Under the pieces are notes generated by a model, which worked only from the letters and a program-made list of their open reading frames with translations, did no database searches and was not told where the DNA came from. A DNA stretch of 64,000 nucleotides, taken from Anagrus nilaparvatae. Its lineage: Eukaryota > Arthropoda > Insecta > Hymenoptera > Mymaridae. Position numbers and translations under genes: made by a program. Of the stretch, positions 52,405-62,639 are shown one piece after another. The stretch covers positions 26,908,001-26,972,000 of the forward strand of contig JAKSXM010000014.1 of the NCBI GenBank assembly GCA_022575985.1, written 5' to 3'. The stretch's first letter is position 1; every line of letters begins with the position of its first letter.

Positions 52405-53696
52405 ATGAATACAATAAAAATTAATTTAATTTTTTGGAGTTTCTTTATACTAATTTTTTGTGATTTTGGCTACTGCAGTTCAAGTAAGTAATACGAAAAT
52501 TGTGACAAAAAATATTTTTGTAAATTTTAGCTTCAAATTTATTATCATTACAGTTAACTAATAAATCTCGTAGTATATTTAAGTTCGCGATATTTCACAG
52601 CTTATAAATTTAATTTAATTTCTATTATTTTTCAGATGAAATTGAAATTAAAACAAATACGCGTGATAAATTGAAATATTTTTTAGAAAATAAATTAAGA
52701 AAATATATGAACAGTGGCAATGATACATTAAAAATACCAGTATGTAAACCACTTAAAATTGAAAAACAAAATTTTGAATTTTCAAAACATTTTAAAGAAG
52801 ACTATATTGAGTAAGTATGAACTAATTTGTACTAATTTTTGTTTATAAAGGATTCCACGTAAAAAGGACCCAAAATGGACTGAAGGGTCAAAAACACGTA
52901 AATGACTACCAAAAATCGAGAATTGGGTCTAGAAAGCTAAAAATTGTTGAGAGGACTTCGGAAAAAATTATTTTAACGATTATCACGACCCTTCAGTCCA
53001 ACTCAAGCCCAATTTTCGTATATCCCTTCTATAATAATTTAATTTTTAACATATAATTTTTAATTTTAGATTAAAAGGAATTTTTAATAATATCGAAATA
53101 AAAGAATTACCAAATTATGAAGTTAAAAAAGCGACAATAAAAATTGTTGATTTAAAAATGTCAGTAGAATTATTTTGGGAAAAACTTCTAATAAGTAGCA
53201 ATTTTAATGTATCAGGAAAGTATAATAATATAAAGCTCAGTGAAGCAGGGAATATCAAGTAAGAAAATGATAAATTTTTTAAATAATATTTACCATATCC
53301 TAATATTTTTTACTCAACAGTTTTAGAATTCACGATTTAACGTTGGCATTAAATTCATCAATGTCACAAACTTCTGAAAAAATATTGTACTTGAAAAATG
53401 TTGAAACTGGACTAGCTCTTGAATATATAAAGGTAAGAAATTTTAATTTTGCTTAAAGCTTTTACGTAGTCACTACAAAAAATTAATATTTTCAACAGAT
53501 CAAAACATCAAATACCAAAAATGAAGCATTATCAAATCTAATTAGTCTTGCAATTTCTGAAAATCTGCCAAAATTCATTCAAAAATTTCAAAGTACCATA
53601 ACAGAAAAATTAAACGAAATAGTAACCAATTCAGCAAATAATTATTTAAAAGATTACGATTTTAAATTTTTATTACAAGTTTTAAACGAAGATTAA
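52405..53696 (+). CDS. Secreted TULIP-fold (takeout / group-7-allergen-like) protein, 5 exons
   Basis: Exons 52405-52483, 52636-52810, 53070-53258, 53321-53432 and 53499-53696 all have GT-AG borders (four of them GTAAGT/GTAAGA-type donors with TTTCAG, TTTTAG, CAACAG and CAACAG acceptors) and keep one frame, giving 250 residues. The first 24-26 residues are a signal peptide (MNTIKINLIFWSFFILIF). The mature part is an amphipathic alpha/beta chain in which G54-N-D-T-L-K-I-P61 matches the 'G.DPL.iP' start typical of takeout/JHBP and group-7-allergen proteins, followed by alternating beta-strands (ELKGIFNNIEIKELPNY, FNVSGKY) and a C-terminal amphipathic helix. Only one cysteine (C63) remains, so the N-terminal disulfide of classical takeout proteins is absent; a divergent group-7-like member is likelier. 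Members of these families bind hydrophobic ligands in extracellular fluids; the ligand here is unknown. A polyadenylation signal AATAAA lies at 53773. Confidence 0.8.
52861..53016. mobile_element. MITE in intron 2 of the TULIP gene
   Basis: GGACTGAAGGGTC at 52877-52889 and GACCCTTCAGTCC at 52987-52999 are exact inverted repeats, and similarity extends outward (AGGACCCAAAATGG against CCAACTCAAGCCCAATTTT). A diverged copy lies at 30425-30585. It accounts for most of the 259-nt intron; the other introns are 62 to 152 nt. Confidence 0.7.
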
Positions 53697-53789
53697 TGTA
53701 AAATTAAAAATGTTATTAAAAAATAATTCTATAGTAACCACCCATAAGTAAATTCATTGGTTAAAAAATATTAATAAATCCTTAAAAGG

Positions 53790-55620
53790 GATAGGTTAAT
53801 TTAGTACGCATGTCTGTCCCCAAATGTCACCAAAGGCCAACCTGGTGACATAACGTAAATGTCCTCCTCCGCATAATAATAATAAAGCATATACCTCCTC
53901 TTTCTTTTCATAAAAAATATAACAAAAGAAAAATATGACGCATGCGTAATTATTAAAAAAAATGTGAAAAAATGTAATAAAAATAAATTTTGAAGGAAAA
54001 AATAATAATATTTTCATATATACAGATTTATCGACATAAGGTCGTGAACCTGGGAAAAATCCAGACGATAAGATATATATATATATATAATGTAAAGGAC
54101 GGATATAATATGACTTTGCGACCTCTAAAAAGATCGATACTTTAGTGCAATGCGCAAATATACTCACTCTTGGCCATTGACCATAATGGTTTTCCTCTTT
54201 TTATAGTTACCTTTTCTACCAAGCTTGCGCATATAATCCTACATTATTTTATCCATAGAGGAAAATTTATATAGAGACACAACATCCGGTTTTAACCCTC
54301 TCGTAATATAAAATTTTTGTCTTCATAATTAACCCTTTATATATATATATATTTAGGTTCTTCTCTTATAAATACCAATATTTTATACTATAAATTAACA
54401 TTCCAGACTCTGAAATATTAAATTTTTGCAATATTGAATTCTGTATAATGTAGACTTACACAAGAATTCATACCATATTTTTTGTTATTTTTTTATATAT
54501 TACATAATGTACCACGTAACAGCAGAAATAATGTCTAAAATTATTACAAAACCTACATTTTTTTTGTCAAATATGAAAAATTAGTAAAACAAAAAAAATG
54601 TAAGAAAATCCATGCATGTGACAAGTACATATTTATGTATGTATAATTTATAAACTTTATAAAATTGCAGATATTATAAAATATAAAAAGACAATCCTGA
54701 GAAAAACGCTTCATATTCGTTGAGTTTACATAGATTAAAAGACATGATAAAAATATATAGATTTCCTTTTCTTACGTATAGTCAAAAGGAAGGTAACACA
54801 AAAAAAAATAATACAAAAGCTTTGAGACGTTTTTTTTTATACGTATAGGTATGTATATGTATAATTTAATACCATAGGATGACTGTCAACTAACCGGTAA
54901 AAAATCGTCGAGGCGAAAAGTTATAAGTTAGATCACGGAAATACCTTTTGAATATGGATGAGTCAGTGTATCGTAATAAATAATATTACATGCAACTATA
55001 TATTTACGGCTGAGGACATAATTGCCTTAATTAACACTAATATGTTAAAATCGCGAATATATATATATATATATGACGAACTTGTATAAAATATATTTAC
55101 GATATAACGTCGCGCGTCCTCGCGCCTAATCAACAAACCGTGAGACAATATGTACGTAAGAAGGGGATTATAATTTTAAAGAAGAAGAATATAATTATGA
55201 GGGAGTTTTGAAAAAATTGCACAGGTGTGTTATGGAAGCAGAAAAAAAAATAATTGTAATAGTTCTTGAGTTTTTTTACATCGTTTGGCATAAAAAAATA
55301 CATAAATAAGTACTGCAAATACACTGTTTTTCATAAAAATGAAAGATTTCATAATATTTGATGATTTTTATATTTTTAACAATTTGGACGATAGAGTTTT
55401 ATAAATTAATATCAACCTATTAATTATTTGATCTATTATTTTTAACTCAAATTCCTGAAAATTATTAAATATTGATTTACAAAGTTTAAAAATATTGATT
55501 TAAATTATACAGCTACGTAACTTTCTTAGTGTGACAAAAAATGTATGAAAATCCCTTGAAAACAGGCCTTTACAATAATCTGTTTTAATCGATGACAAAG
55601 GATTAAGTTTTGAAATTTAA
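53790..55620. other. Intergenic DNA downstream of the TULIP gene
   Basis: No gene is supported. Moderately GC-richer stretches (about 54040-54320 and 54880-55140) stand next to (TA)n tracts (54074-54089, about 54340, 55058-55076). The 123-codon minus-strand opening at 53796-54167 is mostly hydrophobic/aromatic low-complexity sequence read through a (TA)n tract and is not convincing. Confidence 0.5.
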
Positions 55621-55755
55621 AATGGTATTTCTAAAACTAGTACTTCCATAGAAAAAAATTTGGTTATATATTAAAAAGAAAATAACCTACAACTTTGTTT
55701 TTACTTTTTAATACAAAAAATTTTGAGTAAAAATTTTCAAAAAATTCAAAGCACT
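55620..55755. repeat. Solo 156-bp unit of the foldback satellite
   Basis: TTCTAAAACTAGTACTTCC...AAAAATTTTGAG...TTTTCAAAAAATT matches a single unit of the arrays at 2371-3730 and 13310-14570. Confidence 0.6.
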
Positions 55756-55789
55756 CAAAATTAAATCAGCAAAAACTATCCCCGAAAAA

Positions 55790-56360
55790 AGGTAATTTTT
55801 TATGTATTCGCACTTAGCGCGTTTAGATTTTTGTGTAATTAGGTTTTTTAGGTCGCTGATTACGAATTTCTGGGTCCTAGCTATGAAAAGTTGGCACTTT
55901 ACCCTTAAAATAGCAAAAACTACCTTTACAAAGGCTATTTTTTTTATTTTACGTTTTTGCTAATTTAAAGGTGAAATATTAATTTTTTAAAAAAAGTCCC
56001 TGAAATTCGTAATCACCGATCCAAAATCTATGTGGACCAAACCTGGATTCTGAAAATGAAAAAATAGCAACAATACTCCTTTTAGGGTTAGTTTTTACTA
56101 ATTTAAGGTTGAAGTGCTAACTTTTCATACCTAACACCCCGAAATTCGTAATCAGCGACCCAAAAACCTGCATATACCAAATCTGAACGCTCAAAGTGAA
56201 AATTCATCTAAAATACCTTTGGAGTCATTTGCACGCATTTCTTAGATAAATGACCTCGAAAATCCTGATCCGCGAAATGAAAAACCTATAGTAGACCAAA
56301 TCTGACAGTGGACAGTAACTATACAACCAAAACCGTGATTTTAGTGGAGTATTTATCCAC
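55790..56360. mobile_element. Smaller foldback related to 50764-51777
   Basis: AGGTCGCTGATTACGAATTT (from about 55850) is mirrored by AATTCGTAATCAGCGACCC near 56145-56163. Further mirrored units with GCAAAAACTACCTTTACAAAGG lie between. The right flank (CTATAGTAGACCAAATCTG...CTATACAACCAAAACC) is the reverse complement of the left arm of the 51-kb foldback. Confidence 0.7.
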
Positions 56361-56866
56361 CAAATAATCAAACAAAATATGCGACATGCGCTTTTATCCT
56401 ATGTTGCGTATTAAGAATATACCATTAGCTTACAATGTAGAAAGTGCCTTAGTATTTAAACTTATAAGTTATTCACAAATAATTTTTATGTTTACAATAT
56501 ATTTTAACTGGTTCATGACATTATTTATAATCTCTGTTTATAAACAGTTTTTAAAATTTATAGAAACCCGACCGTTTCTATGTTGAAAATATTATAATTC
56601 TTATCAGTAGCATTTAAATCGCATTAAGCATTGAAGAAACTATTTAGTTCTAAAAAAATTATGTCAGTTCTTTTCATGAATTTCTACTATAATTACGGTT
56701 CCATGGAAGTAATAATTCAAAATTTTTAAAATTTCATACAAAAGCATTAGTAAAAAGATACAAATAAAATTTAGCTTATTTTTTAGACTATAGTTTTATA
56801 ATAAAGTTCTTTGCTGTTAAATATTAATTGATTGATGTGCTTGTGCAATCTGTAAATTAACTGAAG

Positions 56867-58448
56867 ATGTCTCACAGTTCTAAAAATAGTAAAAATCATC
56901 GTCAAGTGGTATGTAAACAGAATAATACTAATAAATAATTTATAATTCAATGTTATTATCAAATTTAGTATTTTCTACAAATATGGACCAATTTATAAAA
57001 AAATTTGTGATTGCTAATAATTTAAAAAACACTCCTTTAAATTAAATTGTAGTCCTAATTTTGAGTTTGCATCCAATGTACCTTACTCAAATTTTTTAAA
57101 ATAAATTTTTTAAAATAAATTTTTAAAAAATTTTATGTTCTAGGAAAAAGGGCAACATTTGATGATCTCACCAGAAGTAAATTGTGTATCAAAAATTATC
57201 AATAAGCGTATTGGCAACTGTCGTGAAGGTAGAACCAAAAAAAATAATGAATGTTATCATCGAGTTGCAAAATTTAAGGATGAAAAAGATATACAATATA
57301 CATTGTATTTTTTCAAAAGTACCAAAAATTTTGAAGATCAATCTAAGTCTTCAGAACAAAAAGAAGCAACAAAGATCCCTGAATATTGTAATAAATACGA
57401 AGGATTGTATTTAAAATTAAATCAAAAAATTAATGTACAATTGATAAATTTAAATCTTGTAGTAGCTAAATCTTCATCTCACGGTTCCTTATCTGATGAT
57501 TTACTTAATTTAGTTTTTGAAATGAAAATTAGTTCTTTTAATCCAACAGGATACTTTTCAGATAGGTTAGATTTTGAACACAAACTAAACCAAATTGAAA
57601 AATGTAGTGATGATTATGGTTCATTCCAAATTATTTCTGCTACTATAGCATATTCCTTGTCAAAAGAACCTGAAAATTTTTGGCAAAAACTTTACAACGA
57701 TAAAAAGTTATTTGATTTTCTGATTATAAGTAATGGTATCTTTTTTAGAGTACACAAATTATTATTATACACCAAAAGTCCAGTTTTTCAAGATATGATT
57801 GATACAGATATGCGAGAAAAGAGAAATAACTGTATTGAGTTTCCAGAATATGATTCAGAAATTGTAGAACAGTTCATAATTTACTTATACACTAATAATT
57901 GTGATTTTCAAGTTGGTGTTGACAGTTTATTCAAACTGGCCCAGTTGTATGAAATAAAAGATTTGCAGCAAGATTGTGAGTTTTATATGTTAAATAATTT
58001 GGAACGCGTCGAAGATATAACATCAGCTCTACAATTGGTAAATGTTAAAAAATATAAATTTGTTTATTTAAAAAATGAAGTTTATAAGCAACTTCGTTTA
58101 AAAGAACGAGATTTGGTAAATTATCAGGGTTTCATAAAATATTTGTTGGATACAATGACAGCAGAAAATATACACTATGTTTTTTATTTAGCTGTTAAAT
58201 ATAATTATAAATATTTACTTTTAAATGTAAATAATTTTGTTAAGAATAATATTGAAATTGTACTTGAAAATAAATCATTTCGTGATATGTTAGTAAAACA
58301 TCCAAAAATTTATCATAAAAATTTGGTTGGTTTTTATATGGATATTATAAATCCAGAAAATGTTCGTTTAATTTTTCAATTAGCAATGCAAAGTAATGAT
58401 GAACAATTTAAAAAAGAAGTTATGAAATATATAGAACAGAAATTATGA
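56867..58448 (+). CDS. BTB/POZ-domain protein, paralogue 1 (C-terminally shortened)
   Basis: Two exons: 56867-56908 (MSHSSKNSKNHRQV, donor GTG|GTATGT) and 57144-58448 (acceptor TTCTAG|GAA), phase 0, 448 residues. Residues about 20-190 form a diverged beta-rich N-terminal part that may be a degenerate MATH-type domain. A BTB/POZ domain spans about 200-304 (FDFLIISNGIFFRVHKLLLYTKSPVF, with the canonical 'HK..L...SPVF' motif, then EIVEQFIIYLYT). A helical BACK-like region follows to the end. BTB proteins of this layout (speckle-type / TD-POZ-like) usually dimerise and act as substrate adaptors for cullin-3 ubiquitin ligases; that role is inference. The protein ends QKL-stop, but the following DNA still aligns with the C-terminal codons of paralogue 2 in other frames, so the original end was lost by frameshift. 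AATAAA signals cluster near 58868-58882. Confidence 0.88.
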
Positions 58449-61400
58449 ATAATGAGGAATTTAAAACAATGTTAAGAATACAAATTGGGCTATTGATAAT
58501 TTTATGAATTTTTCGCTTAATTGATATTTTTAGATTATAATTAATTTTTTTTTTTTTTAATTTTACTGAAATTGCTAAATTACAGAAATTCTTTTAGAAA
58601 TTACAAAGTAAGTTATACAAATCATTAGCTCTATTTGGGTAAATTTTAATAATTTATTTTAAAAAATACAGATGATTTGCAACAAAAGTTAGATATATTT
58701 AGATTTAGTACAGATTTTTTGTTAAAAACAAAAGATTTTTGATATCAATAATAACAATTACTGTTAAAAAGTTTATAATTATTAAAAAATTTATGTTTTG
58801 GTTTACTTGCAAAATTTAAAGAATTTAATTTTTTAAAATTTAATGCATTAAATGTAATTATAGGTAAATAAAATAAATAAAAATTTATTTTGCAAATAAT
58901 CTGTTTATGAATTTATTTATTTTTTTCACACTTTCATTTTTGCATATATTGATTAATTAGAAAAAAGATTGCTATATATTTTATTTTACCTCAAAATAAT
59001 AAAAAATATTGTATACAGTAAGATGTCGATTGCCAACAATGAACTTTTTTAATAGTTTTAATAAACCCGCCATTATTATTTTTATTTTCAAAATGTATCA
59101 CAAGAAAAAAATATTGATCAAGTTTTTTAAGCTCTTTGACCCGGTGAGCCATATTGATATAAGTTTTTAACTGTTTCAAACCTTTTTCGGTACCGAAAGA
59201 CGAAAAATTTGAAGAAAAAAAAATCTGACTTTTTTCCATATAAACCCCTTTCGATTTTGGCCAAAATAAAAATTGTCAAGAAAATCCAGATTCTCCTATT
59301 TCATCAGCCCTTTTTTATTAGAATACTTGGTTTGTAAGGATATTTAACCAATTCAAATGGTTTTATGCGATTAAATCCAAAATTTCTAAAAATTCAATAA
59401 TTTTAAAACTAATTTAATAGCTGCAGACTAAAAATTTGAAAATTTTCAATAACTTTGGAGATAATTTTCTTTTTAATTTTTTCTATTGGGTAGAATAGTT
59501 TTGAAAATAAAAGTAAATGAAAGTTTGATGCTGAATTTGAATCTAAAATCACTAATTCGAAAAACCTTAGGGGATCAGTTTTTTTCCTATAATCCAAGAT
59601 TTTTACTGAATTAAACTGTATCAGCTTTATTAGGAACTGCTCATATATTATACTGTATAATATTATGTATATGTAATAATTGTCAACGAACTCAGAAACC
59701 TAGACATAACATTATTAGTCATAAGTTTATATTTTATATCCGAGATTTTTCTTTAAAGTCTTTTTCTTTTAGTCTTTGTTAGAACAACGTCGATATTGCA
59801 CTGAACGAAATTAATACGCAAAAAATTTGCATGGTTATTTCCGGTAGTTATATTTTTATTTTATCAAGTACGAATTAAAGCTATAATAACTTACCAAAAG
59901 TTTAAAAATATTAAATAATTTATATTTAGTACCAGAGAAAAAAAATGATAAAAAATTAAAATTTTTAGACTTCTTATTAATTAAAATTGTTTTGTAGCTT
60001 TCTGCATTGTAAATTGTGAAGCCTGTACTGTCTAAATTCAACCATTGATGCAAGTATCCAAAGATGTTTTCTAGACATCAACAACATCTTGAAAAAGTGA
60101 GTAAGCTCAAAATATTATCCAGAAATAAATTATGCAATATTCTGATTTTGAGATATTTTATATACTTTTAGTATGGACATGTTTATGAATAGTGGGGTAT
60201 TTCAAACATGTCATTATGGGGGGGATACAAATTGATTTAGAATAATTTAAATTTAGGGGGTTAGAATAATTTTGATAAAGGGGTATAGATTTATAAGAAT
60301 TTTAGGAGCTTAAATTTTTTGGCTTAGAGACTTATTTTCTTCAAAAATTATAATTTTAGCAGCAATTTTAAAATTGGTCATTTTTTGCAAAAAATGGACA
60401 TTTGGTTTACTAACTATAGCGATGAGAGAATCGGGGATGAAAAATTGCGGTTTCGGCGTTTGAAAGGTAGAACTTATACAAAAAAAAATGAGACCAAACG
60501 GTAGTATTTTGGTAGAATTGCAATATGACAGCGTTATTTGGAAAATTGCATAAAAACCCTATCTTATAACATTGTTATAGAATTGAGCCCTGCGTTTCTC
60601 GGCACGTTGGAGTAAACGGAAGGTATTTTATTCGGTATTTTTCCAACATATTTAATTCATCCATTGTAATTAACAATTCAGATGTTCCGAATATATACAA
60701 TTTTTGCTATAAAATCCAAAAATTTTTGGTAAAAAAGGGTGTTTAAGGGTGTTTAAGGTATTTTCGGACTCTGAGGACCTCATTTTCGAGTTTAACGACA
60801 CCAAAAATATATTAAGAAGTGTAAATAACGTATTTTGAAAAGAATTTTTGTCGTTCCCACTAATTGTCGGTATTATCCAACCACTTGAGAGCTACCCTGG
60901 ATTTGTGCGAACCCTAAATTGTTCTCAAATAATCTGAAAATTGGTAAGGGATCATTTGCGGCCTAAACTTCAAAATACAACCCTATTCATTATATTCAAT
61001 ATATACACATAGTCAAATAAAATCTTCTAAAGCTTATGTCACTTGCAGATTTTTTTTCTTTAATTTTAAAAATTAAAAAAATTTTTGCAGAAGTCAAAAA
61101 AATACAATTTTAATTCTGCCATTCTTTAATTTTTTTTTTGGCAGAACTATTAAATATTACTTGACGAAGCTTAAAAATATTGATTAAAATTATACAGCCT
61201 CGTAAAGTTTTGAATTTTGGTAATTACCTGTAATTAACATTAAAAAATTAATTTATTTATATAATATTTAAAGATTATTGCACATTTATTTTAATTTAAA
61301 AAAAAATTAAATAAAGTTTGTCATTTAAAATACATGATATTTTGTTTATGTAAATCAGCTGACTGTTGTAGAAAAGAGTTACTCGTATAAAGGCTTGTTT

Positions 61401-61497
61401 CTATTGCTTTTGAATGTTAAAGGTGCATTTTTATTATACAATTTAATAATTTATTTTAAAAAATAGAAGTTGTTTTTAAAAAAAATTTTTTATAAAC
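58449..61497. other. Intergenic DNA between the BTB gene and the retroelement
   Basis: This begins with the decayed former C-terminal codons of paralogue 1 (58449-58531). It then holds A/T-rich DNA, a CATGTTCC-family fragment near 60170-60260, and a short block at about 61165-61200 (AAAATATTGATTAAAATTATACAG) that resembles 55485-55520 upstream of paralogue 1. This suggests the tandem duplication included upstream DNA. Minus-strand openings at 58991-59239, 59409-59597 and 59856-60053 are not recognisable proteins. Confidence 0.5.
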
Positions 61498-62228
61498 TTA
61501 TTCAATAATTTCTTGTATCACTGGATCATAACATGGTGGTAGATTTTTTATACCTTGCATTTTATTGAGTGCTTTATGTCCTTCTATTTTTATAAATGCC
61601 ATTTCAGCTACATTTCTTTTTTTTCAATTATGTTCTTTATGTAGTATTTGTATATTTTTCCAATCTATATCACGTTGTTCTGCGAGCACAGGATTTTTTA
61701 ATATGCGTAATCACATTATAATATTTTTCCTTACAATTTTTGTTTTTTCGATGTTTTTCATGCCTTGTTTTTACTAACCATTGAGTCTGGCCTACATAAA
61801 TTTTATCACAATTTTTACAATTAATTTTATAAACTGAATCTGTGCTATTTTCTGTTTTTAAAGGATCTTTCTGTAATTTAATTACCCTGTTCAGTTTGCA
61901 AGGATACTTATAAATTGGTTTTAATTGATATTTCTTATATACTATACTAGATAATTGATCTGAAAAATGCTTTATATGTGTTAAAGTAAAAACTTAGTTA
62001 AAATCAAATGTGTTATTGTTATTAGAACTTATTGTTGCTGTATTAAATTTTCTTTTCTGATTATTTATATGTTTTTCAATAAAGTGACTAGGATTATTGT
62101 TTAATATTAATTCATCGTGAATTGTATGTAGATTCCTACTATGAAATTCTTTATCTGTAAGGTGAGAACTTTATTAGCCAAACTTTTTACTATACTCTTT
62201 TCTACACCAGTCAGGTGGTTTACATAAA
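61498..62228 (-). pseudogene. 5'-truncated Penelope-like retroelement with GIY-YIG remnant
   Basis: Read on the minus strand from about 62228 to 61498, successive frames give the C-terminal part of a Penelope-type polyprotein. First comes NHLTGVEKSIVKSLANKVLT, then the next frame gives LTDKEFHSRNLHTIHDELIL...FIEKHINNQKR. A third frame reads KDPLKTENSTDSVYKINC and continues KNCDKIYVGQTQWLVKTRHEKH (GIY-YIG endonuclease: the Y-x-I-x-C, C and YVGQT motifs and the downstream R/H are visible). A fourth gives DIDWKNIQILHKEHN, an in-frame TGA, and VAEMAFIK...QEIIE-stop at 61498. At least three frame changes and one stop show it is dead. The reverse-transcriptase core is missing, as expected for 5' truncation. 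Intact elements use reverse transcriptase plus GIY-YIG endonuclease for target-primed insertion. No hammerhead was found with it. Confidence 0.85.
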
Positions 62229-62232
62229 CAAA

Positions 62233-62639
62233 AGATCATGTATTTATAAATGACAAATTTTATGCAATTTTATTAAATATTATATAAATAAATTAATTTT
62301 TTAATGCTAATTACAGGTAATTACCACAATTCTTTAATAATTGTTAAACACTTGTAAATTTTTATATAATTTTATAATTAATAAATTTCAGCTCTCGATA
62401 AGGGTGATCGTTTAGATTCACCTAAACGTTAAGCAAAAACATATTTAAATTAATTTATTTTTTAAAATACATTAATTTAATTATTTAACTGAATTGTCTG
62501 TGAAGTCGTAAAAAATTTCCAAAAAGCATTTAATTAACAAAAGACGTATCAAAAAATCCAAAGAATAATAAATAATTTATAAATTTATAACAAAATACTG
62601 ATATACTTTTAAATGAAACTTATGAATATTTTATTTTAG
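62233..62639. other. Upstream sequence of BTB paralogue 2
   Basis: A first exon equivalent to the 14-codon exon of paralogue 1 should lie upstream of the acceptor at 62639, but I found no ATG with a phase-0 donor here. It may be further upstream, unrecognisable, or lost when the retroelement inserted. Confidence 0.4.

Noticed and set aside
53796..54167. 123-codon minus-strand opening downstream of the TULIP gene
   Set aside because: Low-complexity aromatic/hydrophobic sequence running through a (TA)n tract, with no domain and no splice support.
57184..57414. Overlapping 76-codon ORF inside BTB paralogue 1
   Set aside because: It is an out-of-frame shadow of the 448-codon gene, which has clear domain content.
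61000..62600. Hammerhead ribozyme linked to the Penelope-like remnant
   Set aside because: Penelope elements can carry type I hammerheads, but I found no CTGANGA core with a matching GAAA and helices on either strand near it.
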